A stretch of 18,457 nucleotides of DNA from an uncultured Clostridia bacterium (GTDB lineage Bacteria; Bacillota; Clostridia; Christensenellales; UBA1242): NCBI GenBank assembly GCA_947589615.1, contig CANQBU010000009.1:1-18457 (forward strand), written 5' to 3'. The notes beneath the pieces are model-generated. The model did not search any database. It worked only from the letters and a program-made list of their open reading frames with translations, and was not told the DNA's origin. Positions 1 to 6,884 of the stretch are shown piece by piece (position 1 is the first letter of the stretch; each line of letters starts with the position of its first letter). Position numbers and translations under genes: made by a program.

Positions 1-2
1 AC

Positions 3-323
3 CTCAATATAAGAGAAGAATATTTTGAAAAAATAAAAACAGGAGAAAAACTTTATGAGGGGAGACTTTTTGATGATAAAAGACGTAATTTTCATGAAGG
101 GGATATTATAAAATTCTCATGCGGTGAAAAATCTTTTCATGCCTTAATTGAAGAAAGAAAAATCTTTAGCAATTTCGAAGAAATGGCGAAAAATATCGAT
201 AAAAAGCAGTTGGGATTTAAAGAAAAAACGCGGCAAGAGATGATTGAAACCTATAGAAGTTTTTACTCGCTTGAAGATGAATTTAAGTATGGAGTAGTGG
301 TTTTTAAGGTGTTTTTAGTGTAA
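3..323 (+). CDS. ASCH-domain protein, 3' part only
   Basis: The reading frame is open from the left edge to a TAA and gives 106 visible residues, so the true start lies just outside the window. The start of the visible protein matches the ASCH pattern (PF04266): a helix reading EEYFEKIKTGEK, then YEGRL with the conserved Glu-x-Arg, then EGDIIKF as the conserved Gly-Asp turn before a beta strand. It ends in the usual beta strand (YGVVVFKVFLV). ASCH domains belong to the PUA-like fold and are thought to bind RNA or modified nucleosides; some act as amidohydrolases or in RNA processing. Single-domain ASCH proteins are usually about 110-130 residues, so only a few residues should be missing. The next gene starts 43 bp downstream on the same strand with no visible terminator between, so co-transcription is likely. 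The family call is good; the exact function is unknown. Confidence 0.8.
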   Translation, partial: LNIREEYFEKIKTGEKLYEGRLFDDKRRNFHEGDIIKFSCGEKSFHALIEERKIFSNFEEMAKNIDKKQLGFKEKTRQEMIETYRSFYSLEDEFKYGVVVFKVFLV

Positions 324-366
324 ATTTACTAAATTTTAATCAAATTATCACAATTTTGGAGGAATT

Positions 367-897
367 ATGAAAAATGTTTTGATTGTTAAAATGGGTGATG
401 TGGGCAATGAAAGCGAAGCACTTAGACAAGTTTTGGAACGCATGAATTATTTTGTTTGTATGAAAATCGTAGGTCGCCCCAATGATTTTATTGACTTTTT
501 AAAGGGGAACATTTTCGACTTTGACATCGCTATTTTATCATGTCACGGGGAAGACGGGGAAATATGCATGCCCATTTTAGGTGAAAATGTTTATACCGAA
601 AGTGAGCCAAGAGGAAATCTATCGGCAGACGAAATTATAAAAAACTTAAAGTTTGCTGATAAGGTGGTGTTAAGTCTTGGTTGCACAACGGGACGAAAAG
701 ATATGGCAGAGGCTTTTTCAAAGAATAACACCTACATTGCTCCCGATGATTATGTTAAAGGTGATAGTGCGCTCTTCTTCGCGATAAGATTCTTTTATGA
801 ACTTAGCAAGAACAGTGATATAAAATTTGCTTTCGATGTTGCACGGCAGAGCGATGAAGAAACAAAACTTTTTAAATTGTATTTAAAAATGTCGTAA
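367..897 (+). CDS. Small stand-alone caspase/CHAT-like protein (putative cysteine peptidase)
   Basis: This 176-residue protein starts at ATG 367, five bases after GGAGG at 358-362. It has no signal peptide or membrane segment, so it is probably cytoplasmic. The layout resembles the caspase/CHAT fold: a first beta strand (VLIVKMGD), a helix, a strand ending in SCHGEDG with His60, then a strand ending in LSLGCTTG with Cys106. The C-terminal part (residues about 125-160) carries a small-residue/aromatic helix followed by an Ala-Arg helix. This resembles the region after the catalytic Cys in CHAT proteins, where the chain reads roughly IAP-x-x-YV-x-GDSALFF. His60 and Cys106 are therefore candidate catalytic residues. 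Known CHAT proteins are mostly large and fused to TPRs or other sensors, whereas this one is a bare domain. It probably shares a transcript with the upstream ASCH gene. The fold assignment is inferred from motif order alone. A non-peptidase Rossmann-like protein remains possible. Confidence 0.55.
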   Translation: MKNVLIVKMGDVGNESEALRQVLERMNYFVCMKIVGRPNDFIDFLKGNIFDFDIAILSCHGEDGEICMPILGENVYTESEPRGNLSADEIIKNLKFADKVVLSLGCTTGRKDMAEAFSKNNTYIAPDDYVKGDSALFFAIRFFYELSKNSDIKFAFDVARQSDEETKLFKLYLKMS

Positions 898-942
898 GAG
901 TGTGGCAATGCTATTATAAACTAAAATATATTTAATATTTAT

Positions 943-971
943 TTGTTTTTTTAAGGATTTTATGTTAGAAT
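943..971 (+). promoter_or_regulatory. Possible SigA-type promoter for der
   Basis: TTGTTT at 943-948 and TAGAAT at 966-971 are separated by 17 bp, with a TG one base before the -10 (extended -10). Transcription would start near 978, leaving a leader of only about 11 bases before the ATG at 989. The region is very AT-rich, so a chance match is possible. Confidence 0.35.
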
Positions 972-988
972 ATAAAAGAGGTGTAAAT

Positions 989-2299
989 ATGTTAAAGCCA
1001 GTTGTTGCTGTCATTGGAAGACCAAATGTAGGCAAAAGCACTTTCTTTAATAAAATTTGCGGAAAAAGAATCAGCATTGTTGATGACTTGCCGGGGGTTA
1101 CAAGGGATAGGATTTATGCAGACGCTAACTGGGCGGGGCATGAATTTACTTTGATTGACACAGGCGGTATCGACAGCGGAAAAGGTGATGTTTTCCAAAA
1201 GGATATAAAAAAACAGGCAATATTCGCAATAGAAGAGGCGGATGTAATTGTATTTTTAGTAGATGGCAGAGTTGGGGTAACTCCAAGCGATGAAGAGGTT
1301 GCCTCTCTTTTGTTGAGATATAAAACTCCGATAGTTTTGGTTGTAAATAAGCTTGATAATTTTGAGATTGAAAAAACTTATGAATTTTACAGTTTGGGAA
1401 TAGGCGAGCCTCTTCCCCTTTCAGTTCATCAAAGCAAAGGGATTGGAGATGTTTTAGATGCGATTGTCCATAATTTTAAAGAAAAAGTCGTCGAAAATGA
1501 TGAAAATTTAACAAAAATCGCCATAGTTGGACGCCCCAATGTGGGGAAAAGCAGTCTTGTCAATAAAATGCTGGGTAAAGATAGAGTCGTTGTAAGCAGC
1601 GTTGAAGGGACAACAAGAGATGCCGTTTTAGTTCCTTTTAAATATAATAAAGGTGACTATGCCCTTGTCGATACGGCTGGCCTTAGACGACAAAGATCGG
1701 TTGAGAAAGAATCTATCGAGGGATATTCTGTATTGAGAACGATGCAGGCTATCGATGAAGCAGATGTTTCACTTATTGTCTTTGACGGAAGCAGGGAAAC
1801 GATAACCGAGCAAGATGTTAGGATTGCTGGATACGTAGACGAGGCTGGAAAGCCAAGCGTCATAGTCGTAAACAAGTGGGATATTAAGGTTAAAAGCAAA
1901 GATAAATATATGGCGATGCTAAAAGAAAGCCTTTCATTTATGGATTATTTTGCTGTTGTATTTGTATCGGCACTAACGGGTGCAAGCATCGGTCAGATAA
2001 TGGAAAAGGTCGAATTTGTATATCAAAATTCATGTAAAAGGATAACAACAGGCGTTTTAAATGCTCTTTTGCATGATGCGATACTCAATTTTGAGCCTCC
2101 TGCACACAATGGTGCACGTGTAAAGATAAAATATATAACTCAATCTTCGACAAATCCACCGACATTTGTTTTGTTTGTAAATAATGAAAATCTTATATCC
2201 ACATCATATCTGAGGTATTTGGAGAATAGATTTAGAGAGAGAATAGATTTGTCCGGAACACCTATAAAGTTTGTAGTAAAAGGAAAGGGGGACGAGTAA
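989..2299 (+). CDS. der: Ribosome biogenesis GTPase Der (EngA)
   Basis: Der is an essential GTPase that helps mature the 50S ribosomal subunit. It is recognisable by two G domains in tandem plus a C-terminal KH-like domain. Here the first P-loop GRPNVGKS is at residues 10-17, with DTGG as G3 and NKLD at 120-123 as G4. The second P-loop, again GRPNVGKS, is at 181-188, with DTAG and NKWD at 295-298. The last 85 or so residues form the KH-like domain that contacts rRNA. I place the start at ATG 989 because an AGAGGTG sequence (977-983) sits just ahead of it. An in-frame ATG at 962 would add nine residues, but it overlaps the likely -10 element and has no ribosome binding site. The resulting 436 residues match the typical Der length (the B. 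subtilis protein is also 436). plsY follows after 6 bp, a common der-plsY pairing in Bacillota. Confidence 0.97.
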   Translation: MLKPVVAVIGRPNVGKSTFFNKICGKRISIVDDLPGVTRDRIYADANWAGHEFTLIDTGGIDSGKGDVFQKDIKKQAIFAIEEADVIVFLVDGRVGVTPSDEEVASLLLRYKTPIVLVVNKLDNFEIEKTYEFYSLGIGEPLPLSVHQSKGIGDVLDAIVHNFKEKVVENDENLTKIAIVGRPNVGKSSLVNKMLGKDRVVVSSVEGTTRDAVLVPFKYNKGDYALVDTAGLRRQRSVEKESIEGYSVLRTMQAIDEADVSLIVFDGSRETITEQDVRIAGYVDEAGKPSVIVVNKWDIKVKSKDKYMAMLKESLSFMDYFAVVFVSALTGASIGQIMEKVEFVYQNSCKRITTGVLNALLHDAILNFEPPAHNGARVKIKYITQSSTNPPTFVLFVNNENLISTSYLRYLENRFRERIDLSGTPIKFVVKGKGDE

Positions 2300-2305
2300 T
2301 TAAAT

Positions 2306-3118
2306 ATGCTTAAAAGTGTATTGTTGTTTGTTTTGGCAGCGGTTATAAGTTATTTAATAGGAACGATAAACTTTTCAAAAATAATTGCATGGCATGCCAG
2401 AAGAAAGGATATAACAAAACTGGGAAGTCGTAACCCAGGCGCTATGAATATGTTGCGGCAATTTGGATTAAGGCTTGCACTGCTGACATTTATAGCTGAG
2501 GTTGTGAAAGCAGGACTTACCTGTTTTGTGTTCAAACTTATATATGATCACCTTGAAATTTGGGGTGGAGGAAATTTCATTTATTATCTTTCAGGTTTCT
2601 TTTTAATGATTGGCTACAATTTCCCAATATGGTCGAAGTTTAAAGGAGGAAAAGGGGTAGCGTGCTTATCGGGAATATTCCTGTTTTCGCCAATCTGGTA
2701 TGTGGGACTTGCTTGGTTTGTGGTTTGCTTTGTGCTTTTTATAATTATAGATATCGGTTCGGTAATTTCCTTTATTTTTACGGGAGGGCTTACCATAGCG
2801 ACAACCTGCTTTGTGTGGCTCATGCCCAATTACAGTTTATGGGTATCAATATATATAACAGCAATGGTTTGGACTCTTTATCTATTAATTTTGATAAAAC
2901 ATCGAAGCAATATTTACAGACTTTTCCATCATCAAGAGAATAAAGTTGGGTTTAAACACAAGTTAGAGAAAGTGTTTTGCAAAAATAATGAAGATGAAAC
3001 TCAAAATAAAGAAAAAGCAGACTCAAATGTAGTTGTCGAAGAGAAAAACATCGAAAAAACTGGCGAAAATGTTAATAAAACAGAAGAAAACAACGAAAAT
3101 GATGATAATAAAGTTTAA
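2306..3118 (+). CDS. plsY: Glycerol-3-phosphate acyltransferase PlsY, with long charged C-terminal tail
   Basis: PlsY transfers the acyl chain from acyl-phosphate to glycerol-3-phosphate, the first membrane step of phospholipid synthesis. The 270-residue protein is strongly hydrophobic up to about residue 196, with several membrane segments. All three family motifs are present: GSRNPGAMN at 40-48, KFKGGKGVA at 111-119 and HRSNIYRL at 199-206. Motif 2 usually begins Gly-His-x-Phe-Pro. Here it reads GYNFPIW, so the His is replaced by Tyr. From about residue 208 a Lys/Glu/Asn-rich hydrophilic tail of roughly 60 residues follows, which ordinary PlsY proteins (about 190-215 residues) lack. It should face the cytoplasm or act as a flexible linker. 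The gene starts 6 bp after der; an AGGGGG at 2286-2291, inside the end of der, is its only visible ribosome binding site (14-base spacing), so translational coupling to der is likely. Confidence 0.93.
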   Translation: MLKSVLLFVLAAVISYLIGTINFSKIIAWHARRKDITKLGSRNPGAMNMLRQFGLRLALLTFIAEVVKAGLTCFVFKLIYDHLEIWGGGNFIYYLSGFFLMIGYNFPIWSKFKGGKGVACLSGIFLFSPIWYVGLAWFVVCFVLFIIIDIGSVISFIFTGGLTIATTCFVWLMPNYSLWVSIYITAMVWTLYLLILIKHRSNIYRLFHHQENKVGFKHKLEKVFCKNNEDETQNKEKADSNVVVEEKNIEKTGENVNKTEENNENDDNKV

Positions 3119-3123
3119 TTTGT

Positions 3124-3153
3124 TTGACTTAAACGTTTTATTTAAGATATAAT
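3124..3153 (+). promoter_or_regulatory. Strong SigA-type promoter for the DUF1292 pair
   Basis: TTGACT (3124-3129) and TATAAT (3148-3153) with an 18-bp spacer are nearly consensus. Transcription would start near 3160, giving a leader of about 17 bases that already contains the GGAGG (3167-3171) of the next gene. The -35 lies 6 bp after the plsY stop. Confidence 0.8.
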
Positions 3154-3176
3154 AAAAATGTATATTGGAGGGAAGA

Positions 3177-3836
3177 ATGACTGAGCAAAAATATGATTTG
3201 TTTGATAAACTTGTAGATTTTAAATACACAAAACCTTTCACACTTAAACAAGGGAAGGAAAAAGACGGAAGTTATGAAAGGTTGGGATATGTTCCATACG
3301 GCAAAGGCCTATATTTTCTATTTAAAAAGATAGGTGGTAAAGATAATGATTTGCTTGTTATGTGCTATGAAAGAGATGAAAAGGGTAATTTTTCAAGAAG
3401 AGAGGAAAACGATAAAGAAGTTATTCAAGCGATATTGAAAAAATGCGGTGACATGATAAAAGAAGTCAAAGATGCGGGACTAAAGGTGACAGACATCGCT
3501 TCTTATCGTCCAAAAAATATTATGAAAACAATACTTGACAAAGCTAATAAGGAGCCAATTCTTCTTACCAATGAACAAGGCAATGCGATGGTGTTTGAGC
3601 AGGTGGCGGTTATTCCTTTTGTTGCTAATAATGAAAGACGGCTTTATGTTATATTAAGGCTTTTAAATAATATTAATGGGCTAAGCAGAGGGGCAAATGT
3701 TGTTTTCAACTGCGATAAAGACGCGTCTGGGCAAGTAGTTTTCAAAGCGGAAGATGATCCAGAGGTTATCAAGGGAATACAAGAGCGATATATTAAACTT
3801 GTACAAGAAGCCGCCGCAAAGAATAATAAGAAATAA
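3177..3836 (+). CDS. DUF1292 (YrzB-type) protein with an extra N-terminal region
   Basis: This is a 219-residue soluble protein with no signal peptide. The start is ATG 3177, five bases after GGAGG at 3167-3171. An upstream in-frame TTG at 3165 overlaps that ribosome binding site and is rejected. Residues about 125-205 match the DUF1292 pattern: ILLTNEQG, then the strand MVFEQVAVIPF, then RLYVILR, then an acidic stretch and a C-terminal helix. DUF1292 proteins are small and widespread in Bacillota; their role is unknown. The first 115 or so residues are unlike the usual 90-110-residue members and I recognise no family in them. They are mixed-charge and predicted alpha/beta, with the motif GYVPYGKGLYFLF near residues 37-49. 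The downstream gene is a shorter paralogue sharing FEQ-x-A-x-IP and R-x-LYVIL. The pair is probably one transcription unit. Confidence 0.75.
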   Translation: MTEQKYDLFDKLVDFKYTKPFTLKQGKEKDGSYERLGYVPYGKGLYFLFKKIGGKDNDLLVMCYERDEKGNFSRREENDKEVIQAILKKCGDMIKEVKDAGLKVTDIASYRPKNIMKTILDKANKEPILLTNEQGNAMVFEQVAVIPFVANNERRLYVILRLLNNINGLSRGANVVFNCDKDASGQVVFKAEDDPEVIKGIQERYIKLVQEAAAKNNKK

Positions 3837-3871
3837 TTTTTTGATAATTTTTATAAAAAGGGGGTAAAAAT

Positions 3872-4306
3872 ATGAAAATTGGATCAAAAAAACAAAAAAA
3901 AGAAGAAAAAAATGAAGTTGATGAAGTAAAACTCATCGATGATCCAAAGCCAGTTGAACCTGAAGTAGAGGAGAAAATAGGAGAGGCAGAGGTGGAACGC
4001 GACCTTCTGGACACATTGCTTGACAAGGACAACAAAGAAAACATAGTGCTTTACAATGGTGAAGGACAGAGAGTGGAATTTGAACAGATTGCTATCATTC
4101 CTATTGATAAAGAAGGCGAAGAGAGAAAACTTTATGTAATCTTAAAGCCCGTTGACGGAATTGAAGGTATGGCGGATGATGAGGCAATTGTCTTCCTTTG
4201 TGGCTTTGATGAAGATGGTGAAACAAGGTTGACTGTTGAAGAAAGTGACGAAGTTGCCCAGCAGGTATTTGACAGATATTATGAATTAATAAAAGATGAA
4301 AAATAA
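3872..4306 (+). CDS. DUF1292 (YrzB-type) protein, acidic
   Basis: This is a 144-residue, strongly acidic, soluble protein. ATG 3872 follows a run of G (3860-3864) by seven bases. Residues 1-50 are a low-complexity Lys/Glu linker. Residues about 55-140 are the DUF1292 domain: NIVLYNGEG, the strand VEFEQIAIIPI, KLYVILKPV, an acidic DEAIVFL strand and the C-terminal helix VAQQVFDRYYEL. It is a paralogue of the gene 35 bp upstream; the two share the FEQ-x-A-x-IP and LYVIL core but differ in their N-terminal parts. A local duplication followed by divergence explains this best. The function of the family is unknown. The gene ends 24 bp before the terminator stem. Confidence 0.8.
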   Translation: MKIGSKKQKKEEKNEVDEVKLIDDPKPVEPEVEEKIGEAEVERDLLDTLLDKDNKENIVLYNGEGQRVEFEQIAIIPIDKEGEERKLYVILKPVDGIEGMADDEAIVFLCGFDEDGETRLTVEESDEVAQQVFDRYYELIKDEK

Positions 4307-4329
4307 ACAAAATTTTTTAAAATTTTAAT

Positions 4330-4365
4330 AAAAAAGCGTATTTTAGGTTAAAAATACGCTTTTTT
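4330..4365. terminator. Bidirectional Rho-independent terminator
   Basis: AAAAAAGCGTATTTT (4330-4344) pairs perfectly with 4351-4365 around a six-base loop (AGGTTA). The 15-bp stem has A/T tracts on both sides, so it ends with a U-run in either direction. It lies between the converging DUF1292 gene and the lipoprotein gene and should serve both. Confidence 0.9.
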
Positions 4366-4367
4366 AT

Positions 4368-5582
4368 TTAATTTCCACTTAAAAATTGGCAATTTTTAAA
4401 TATCAATCCTTCTATTTGTTGAGTCGCTACTTGTTCTTGAGAAGGAGAACTAAATTTGCAATTTTCAAATGAGATATCCCCACTTGACAAGTTATCGACA
4501 TCTATGCAATAATCGTTTTTATTATTTGTTAATTTAAATTCAATATTGATTATTCGAATATTTGAACAATCACCCGCAAGTTTTATAGGAACTATTCCAT
4601 TTCCGGTGATTTCGCAGCCGTCGCCTCCCACAATAATAAGGTCAGAAATATTTTCAAGAACAATAGGGTTTACTATTGAGTGCTTTCCATTGAATTTTAT
4701 TGATTTTGCACCATCATCGATGGCTTTTTGCAAGTCTCCCAAAGTCGAGACTTCAAATTCCGCTTGTGAAACAATATTTACATTTGTAACAAAATCTTGA
4801 TAATAAATCTTAATTTCGGTTTGTCCGACATCGATAGGAGAGGTATCAAATGTGTAATCATCAACTTCCAAAACTCTTCCGCTTTTCATTTTTGCCGACA
4901 GTTTCAAACCTTGATTGTCAAATACTTCACCATAATTGTAAGTGGTTTTTGCAGGTGGAGATGTGACTGTAATATTATCTATTTCATCTTCGATGACAGG
5001 TAATTCTACTTCTTTTACAAATTTTCTTTCTTCATAAGTATAGGTTATTATAACCTTGGTGCCAATTTCGGCGACAGGAGGACAGTCAACAGTATATTCC
5101 TCTTTTGGTATTTGTTCCATTTTTCCGCTTTCGAAATTTCTGTAAACAATTAGTTTTGAAAGGTCAATGTTTTCGCCCTCGTAATAATAAAGTTTAAAAC
5201 TTGAAAAATCGTAGCTGATTGAATAAACATCTCCATCGCCCACTTCAACATCAAAACTCAAAACGGTATTTGTCTTCGTCTCGGTCAGAGTGATTGTCGC
5301 CACGCCTTTACCGGTAGCGATTGCAAAGCCTTCGCGGTCAATCCCTACAATTTTTTTGTTGGAAGTTTCGATTGTAATATTGTAATCGTTTGCGTCTTCG
5401 GGATAAATCTTGTAGCCTATTTTTCGTGATTGCCCGACATACATTTTGGAGAATGTATTGACAAATTCCACTTTTTCAATAGGGATTGTTTTTCCGCAAG
5501 AGGAAAATAGCAATGCTGAAAAAAATAGTGCCACCAACATAAAAATCATTAAAAATATCGATTTTTTTGCGACTTTTTTCAT
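4368..5582 (-). CDS. Predicted lipoprotein with Ig-like domains and a beta-helix-like C-terminus
   Basis: This is a 404-residue secreted protein. Residues 1-28 form a classic signal peptide: KKVAKK, then a long hydrophobic core. It ends in LLFSSC, an approximate lipobox that makes Cys29 the likely lipidated residue and places the protein on the outer face of the membrane. Residues about 34-118 look like a Big_2 Ig-like domain (MYVGQSRKI, YPEDA, then IDREGFAIATGKGVATIT). Two further Ig-like segments follow: about 119-198 (weak), and about 203-272 of Big_3 type with TTYNYGEVFDNQGL and IDVGQTEIKIYY. Residues 274-404 look like a short right-handed beta-helix: a DLQKAI helix, then repeated strand turns such as DLIIVGG, NIRIINIEF, DISFENCKF and LIFKNCQF. 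The start has GGGAG (5588-5592) five bases ahead. The gene lies 19 bp after trpS on the same strand, so it probably shares the trpS promoter. The ligand is unknown; carbohydrate or host-surface binding is a guess. Confidence 0.85.
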   Translation of the reverse strand: MKKVAKKSIFLMIFMLVALFFSALLFSSCGKTIPIEKVEFVNTFSKMYVGQSRKIGYKIYPEDANDYNITIETSNKKIVGIDREGFAIATGKGVATITLTETKTNTVLSFDVEVGDGDVYSISYDFSSFKLYYYEGENIDLSKLIVYRNFESGKMEQIPKEEYTVDCPPVAEIGTKVIITYTYEERKFVKEVELPVIEDEIDNITVTSPPAKTTYNYGEVFDNQGLKLSAKMKSGRVLEVDDYTFDTSPIDVGQTEIKIYYQDFVTNVNIVSQAEFEVSTLGDLQKAIDDGAKSIKFNGKHSIVNPIVLENISDLIIVGGDGCEITGNGIVPIKLAGDCSNIRIINIEFKLTNNKNDYCIDVDNLSSGDISFENCKFSSPSQEQVATQQIEGLIFKNCQFLSGN

Positions 5583-5601
5583 AATTTCTCCCTTTTTTTT
5601 A

Positions 5602-6663
5602 TTAATTTAACAGTTTTTTGTAATTTATTCCCATTGCATTTTTCATCTTTTCGAGACGGACTTTGGCTTCAAGTGAAGCCTTGTATGAGTTTTCGAAAAG
5701 CATATTATAAATGCCATCGATTTTTTCAAGACATTTTTCTCTTCTTTTGCGAATAGGAGTCAAAAGTTCTTCCAAAATTTCAATTAAGAATTTCTTTATT
5801 TTGCCGTCTCCTAGTCCCCCTTTTCGATAGTGCTCTTTCAAACTGTCAAGATTTTCATATTCGGGTAGATATCTTGCAAAATGTTCATCTTTGCAGAAAG
5901 CGTCAAGATAGGTGAAAACAATGTTGCCTTCAACTTGTCCGGGATCGCTTACTCTTATGTGATTTGGGTCGGTGTAAGCGGACATCACTTTTTGTCGGAC
6001 TACATCGGGTGTGTCGCAAAGATATATTGCATTTCCATAGGACTTTGACATTTTAAGTTTTCCGTCAAGCCCTGGAAGCCTTCTACAGATTTTGTCTTCT
6101 GCTAAAAATGGTTTTGGCATTGCAAAAACTTCTTCCTTTGGCGAGTAGGTGTAATTGAATGATGAGACGATTTCTCGTGCCTGTTCGATCATTGGAAGCT
6201 GGTCGTCACCGACGGGGACAATCGTTGTGCCAAAGGCGAGAATATCCGCTGCTTGTGAAATAGGATATGTCAAAAATCCCATAGGCAAACTTTTTTCAAA
6301 TCCTCTTGTTTTGATTTCCTCTTTAATGGTCGGGTTACGTTGAACTCTCGACAAAGTGACAAGGTTTAAAAAATATGTTGTAAACTCGTGAAGTTCGCTC
6401 ACCATTGATTGAATAAAAATATTAACCTTATTCGGGTCAATGCCCGCCGAGATGTAATCAATTGCGACTTGAATAATGTTGTTTTTGACTTTGTCGACCC
6501 TGTCTGCATTGTCTGTTAAAGCTTGCGTATCGGCGATCATGATGTAAAATTTATCGTATGAGCCTTGATTTTGAATATTGACCCTGTTTTGAACTGAACC
6601 CACATAGTGCCCTAAATGTAGATTGCCAGTAGGTCTATCGCCCGTTAAAATAATGTCTTTCAT
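5602..6663 (-). CDS. trpS: Tryptophan--tRNA ligase (TrpRS, TrpS2-like type)
   Basis: This enzyme charges tRNA-Trp with tryptophan in the cytoplasm. The 353-residue product has the class I signatures HLGH (residues 16-19, inside GDRPTGNLHLGHYVGS) and KMSKS (204-208). The ADTQALTDN strand, the VPVGDDQLPM loop, and the later SDPGQVEGN and GGLGDGKIKK segments are those of the TrpRS group also seen as TrpRS II of Deinococcus, not the E. coli-like HLGN group. I chose CAT 6661-6663 as the start: a GAGGT (6668-6672) precedes it by five bases, and the protein then begins MKDIILTG, as in homologues. A longer reading frame back to 6708 would add 15 residues that overlap the -35 and -10 promoter elements. 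The lipoprotein gene follows after 19 bp. No T-box leader is visible upstream. Confidence 0.96.
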   Translation of the reverse strand: MKDIILTGDRPTGNLHLGHYVGSVQNRVNIQNQGSYDKFYIMIADTQALTDNADRVDKVKNNIIQVAIDYISAGIDPNKVNIFIQSMVSELHEFTTYFLNLVTLSRVQRNPTIKEEIKTRGFEKSLPMGFLTYPISQAADILAFGTTIVPVGDDQLPMIEQAREIVSSFNYTYSPKEEVFAMPKPFLAEDKICRRLPGLDGKLKMSKSYGNAIYLCDTPDVVRQKVMSAYTDPNHIRVSDPGQVEGNIVFTYLDAFCKDEHFARYLPEYENLDSLKEHYRKGGLGDGKIKKFLIEILEELLTPIRKRREKCLEKIDGIYNMLFENSYKASLEAKVRLEKMKNAMGINYKKLLN

Positions 6664-6679
6664 ATATACCTCAACAATG

Positions 6680-6708
6680 ATTTTAATGCAAAAGCATGAA
6701 AAAGTCAA
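6680..6708 (-). promoter_or_regulatory. SigA-type promoter for trpS
   Basis: Read on the minus strand, TTGACT (6708-6703) and TAAAAT (6685-6680) are 17 bp apart. The ATG of trpS is 16 bases past the -10, so the mRNA leader is only about 10 bases and just holds the ribosome binding site. There is no room for a T-box or attenuator. Confidence 0.7.
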
Positions 6709-6769
6709 ATTTTATTATTGTGAAAATTTGTAATTTTTTGAAATAATTTTATTTTTAGAATAAAATTGT

Positions 6770-6798
6770 TTGCCTTATTTAAAATAAAATATTATAAT
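6770..6798 (+). promoter_or_regulatory. SigA-type promoter for the giant surface-protein gene
   Basis: TTGCCT (6770-6775) and a perfect TATAAT (6793-6798) are 17 bp apart. Transcription would start near 6805, giving a leader of about 80 bases before ATG 6885. This promoter is divergent from the trpS promoter, with about 60 bp between the two -35 boxes. Confidence 0.65.
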
Positions 6799-6824
6799 TT
6801 ATTTATAGAGTTTGTCATCTTTTA

Positions 6825-6843
6825 CTTGATCTTAAGAGACAAG
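6825..6843 (+). other. Possible small hairpin in the leader of the giant gene
   Basis: CTTG...CAAG encloses TCT/AGA around a TAAG loop, with one bulged A: a seven-pair stem inside the roughly 80-base leader. It has no U-run, so it is not a terminator. It could stabilise the mRNA or be chance in AT-rich sequence. Confidence 0.25.
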
Positions 6844-6884
6844 TTGCTTCTAAGATTTGTTTGCTTTAATATTAGGAGGAATTT

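Noticed and set aside
962..988. Upstream ATG that would extend Der by nine residues
   Set aside because: It overlaps the likely -10 element, has no ribosome binding site, and the ATG at 989 gives the normal Der length and N-terminus.
3113..3134. Weak hairpin GTTTAA/TTAAAC after plsY, as a terminator
   Set aside because: The stem has six AT-rich pairs with a ten-base loop and overlaps the -35 of the next promoter; too weak to call.
6664..6708. 15-residue N-terminal extension of TrpRS
   Set aside because: It covers the promoter elements, has no ribosome binding site, and homologues begin at the MKDIILTG-type sequence.
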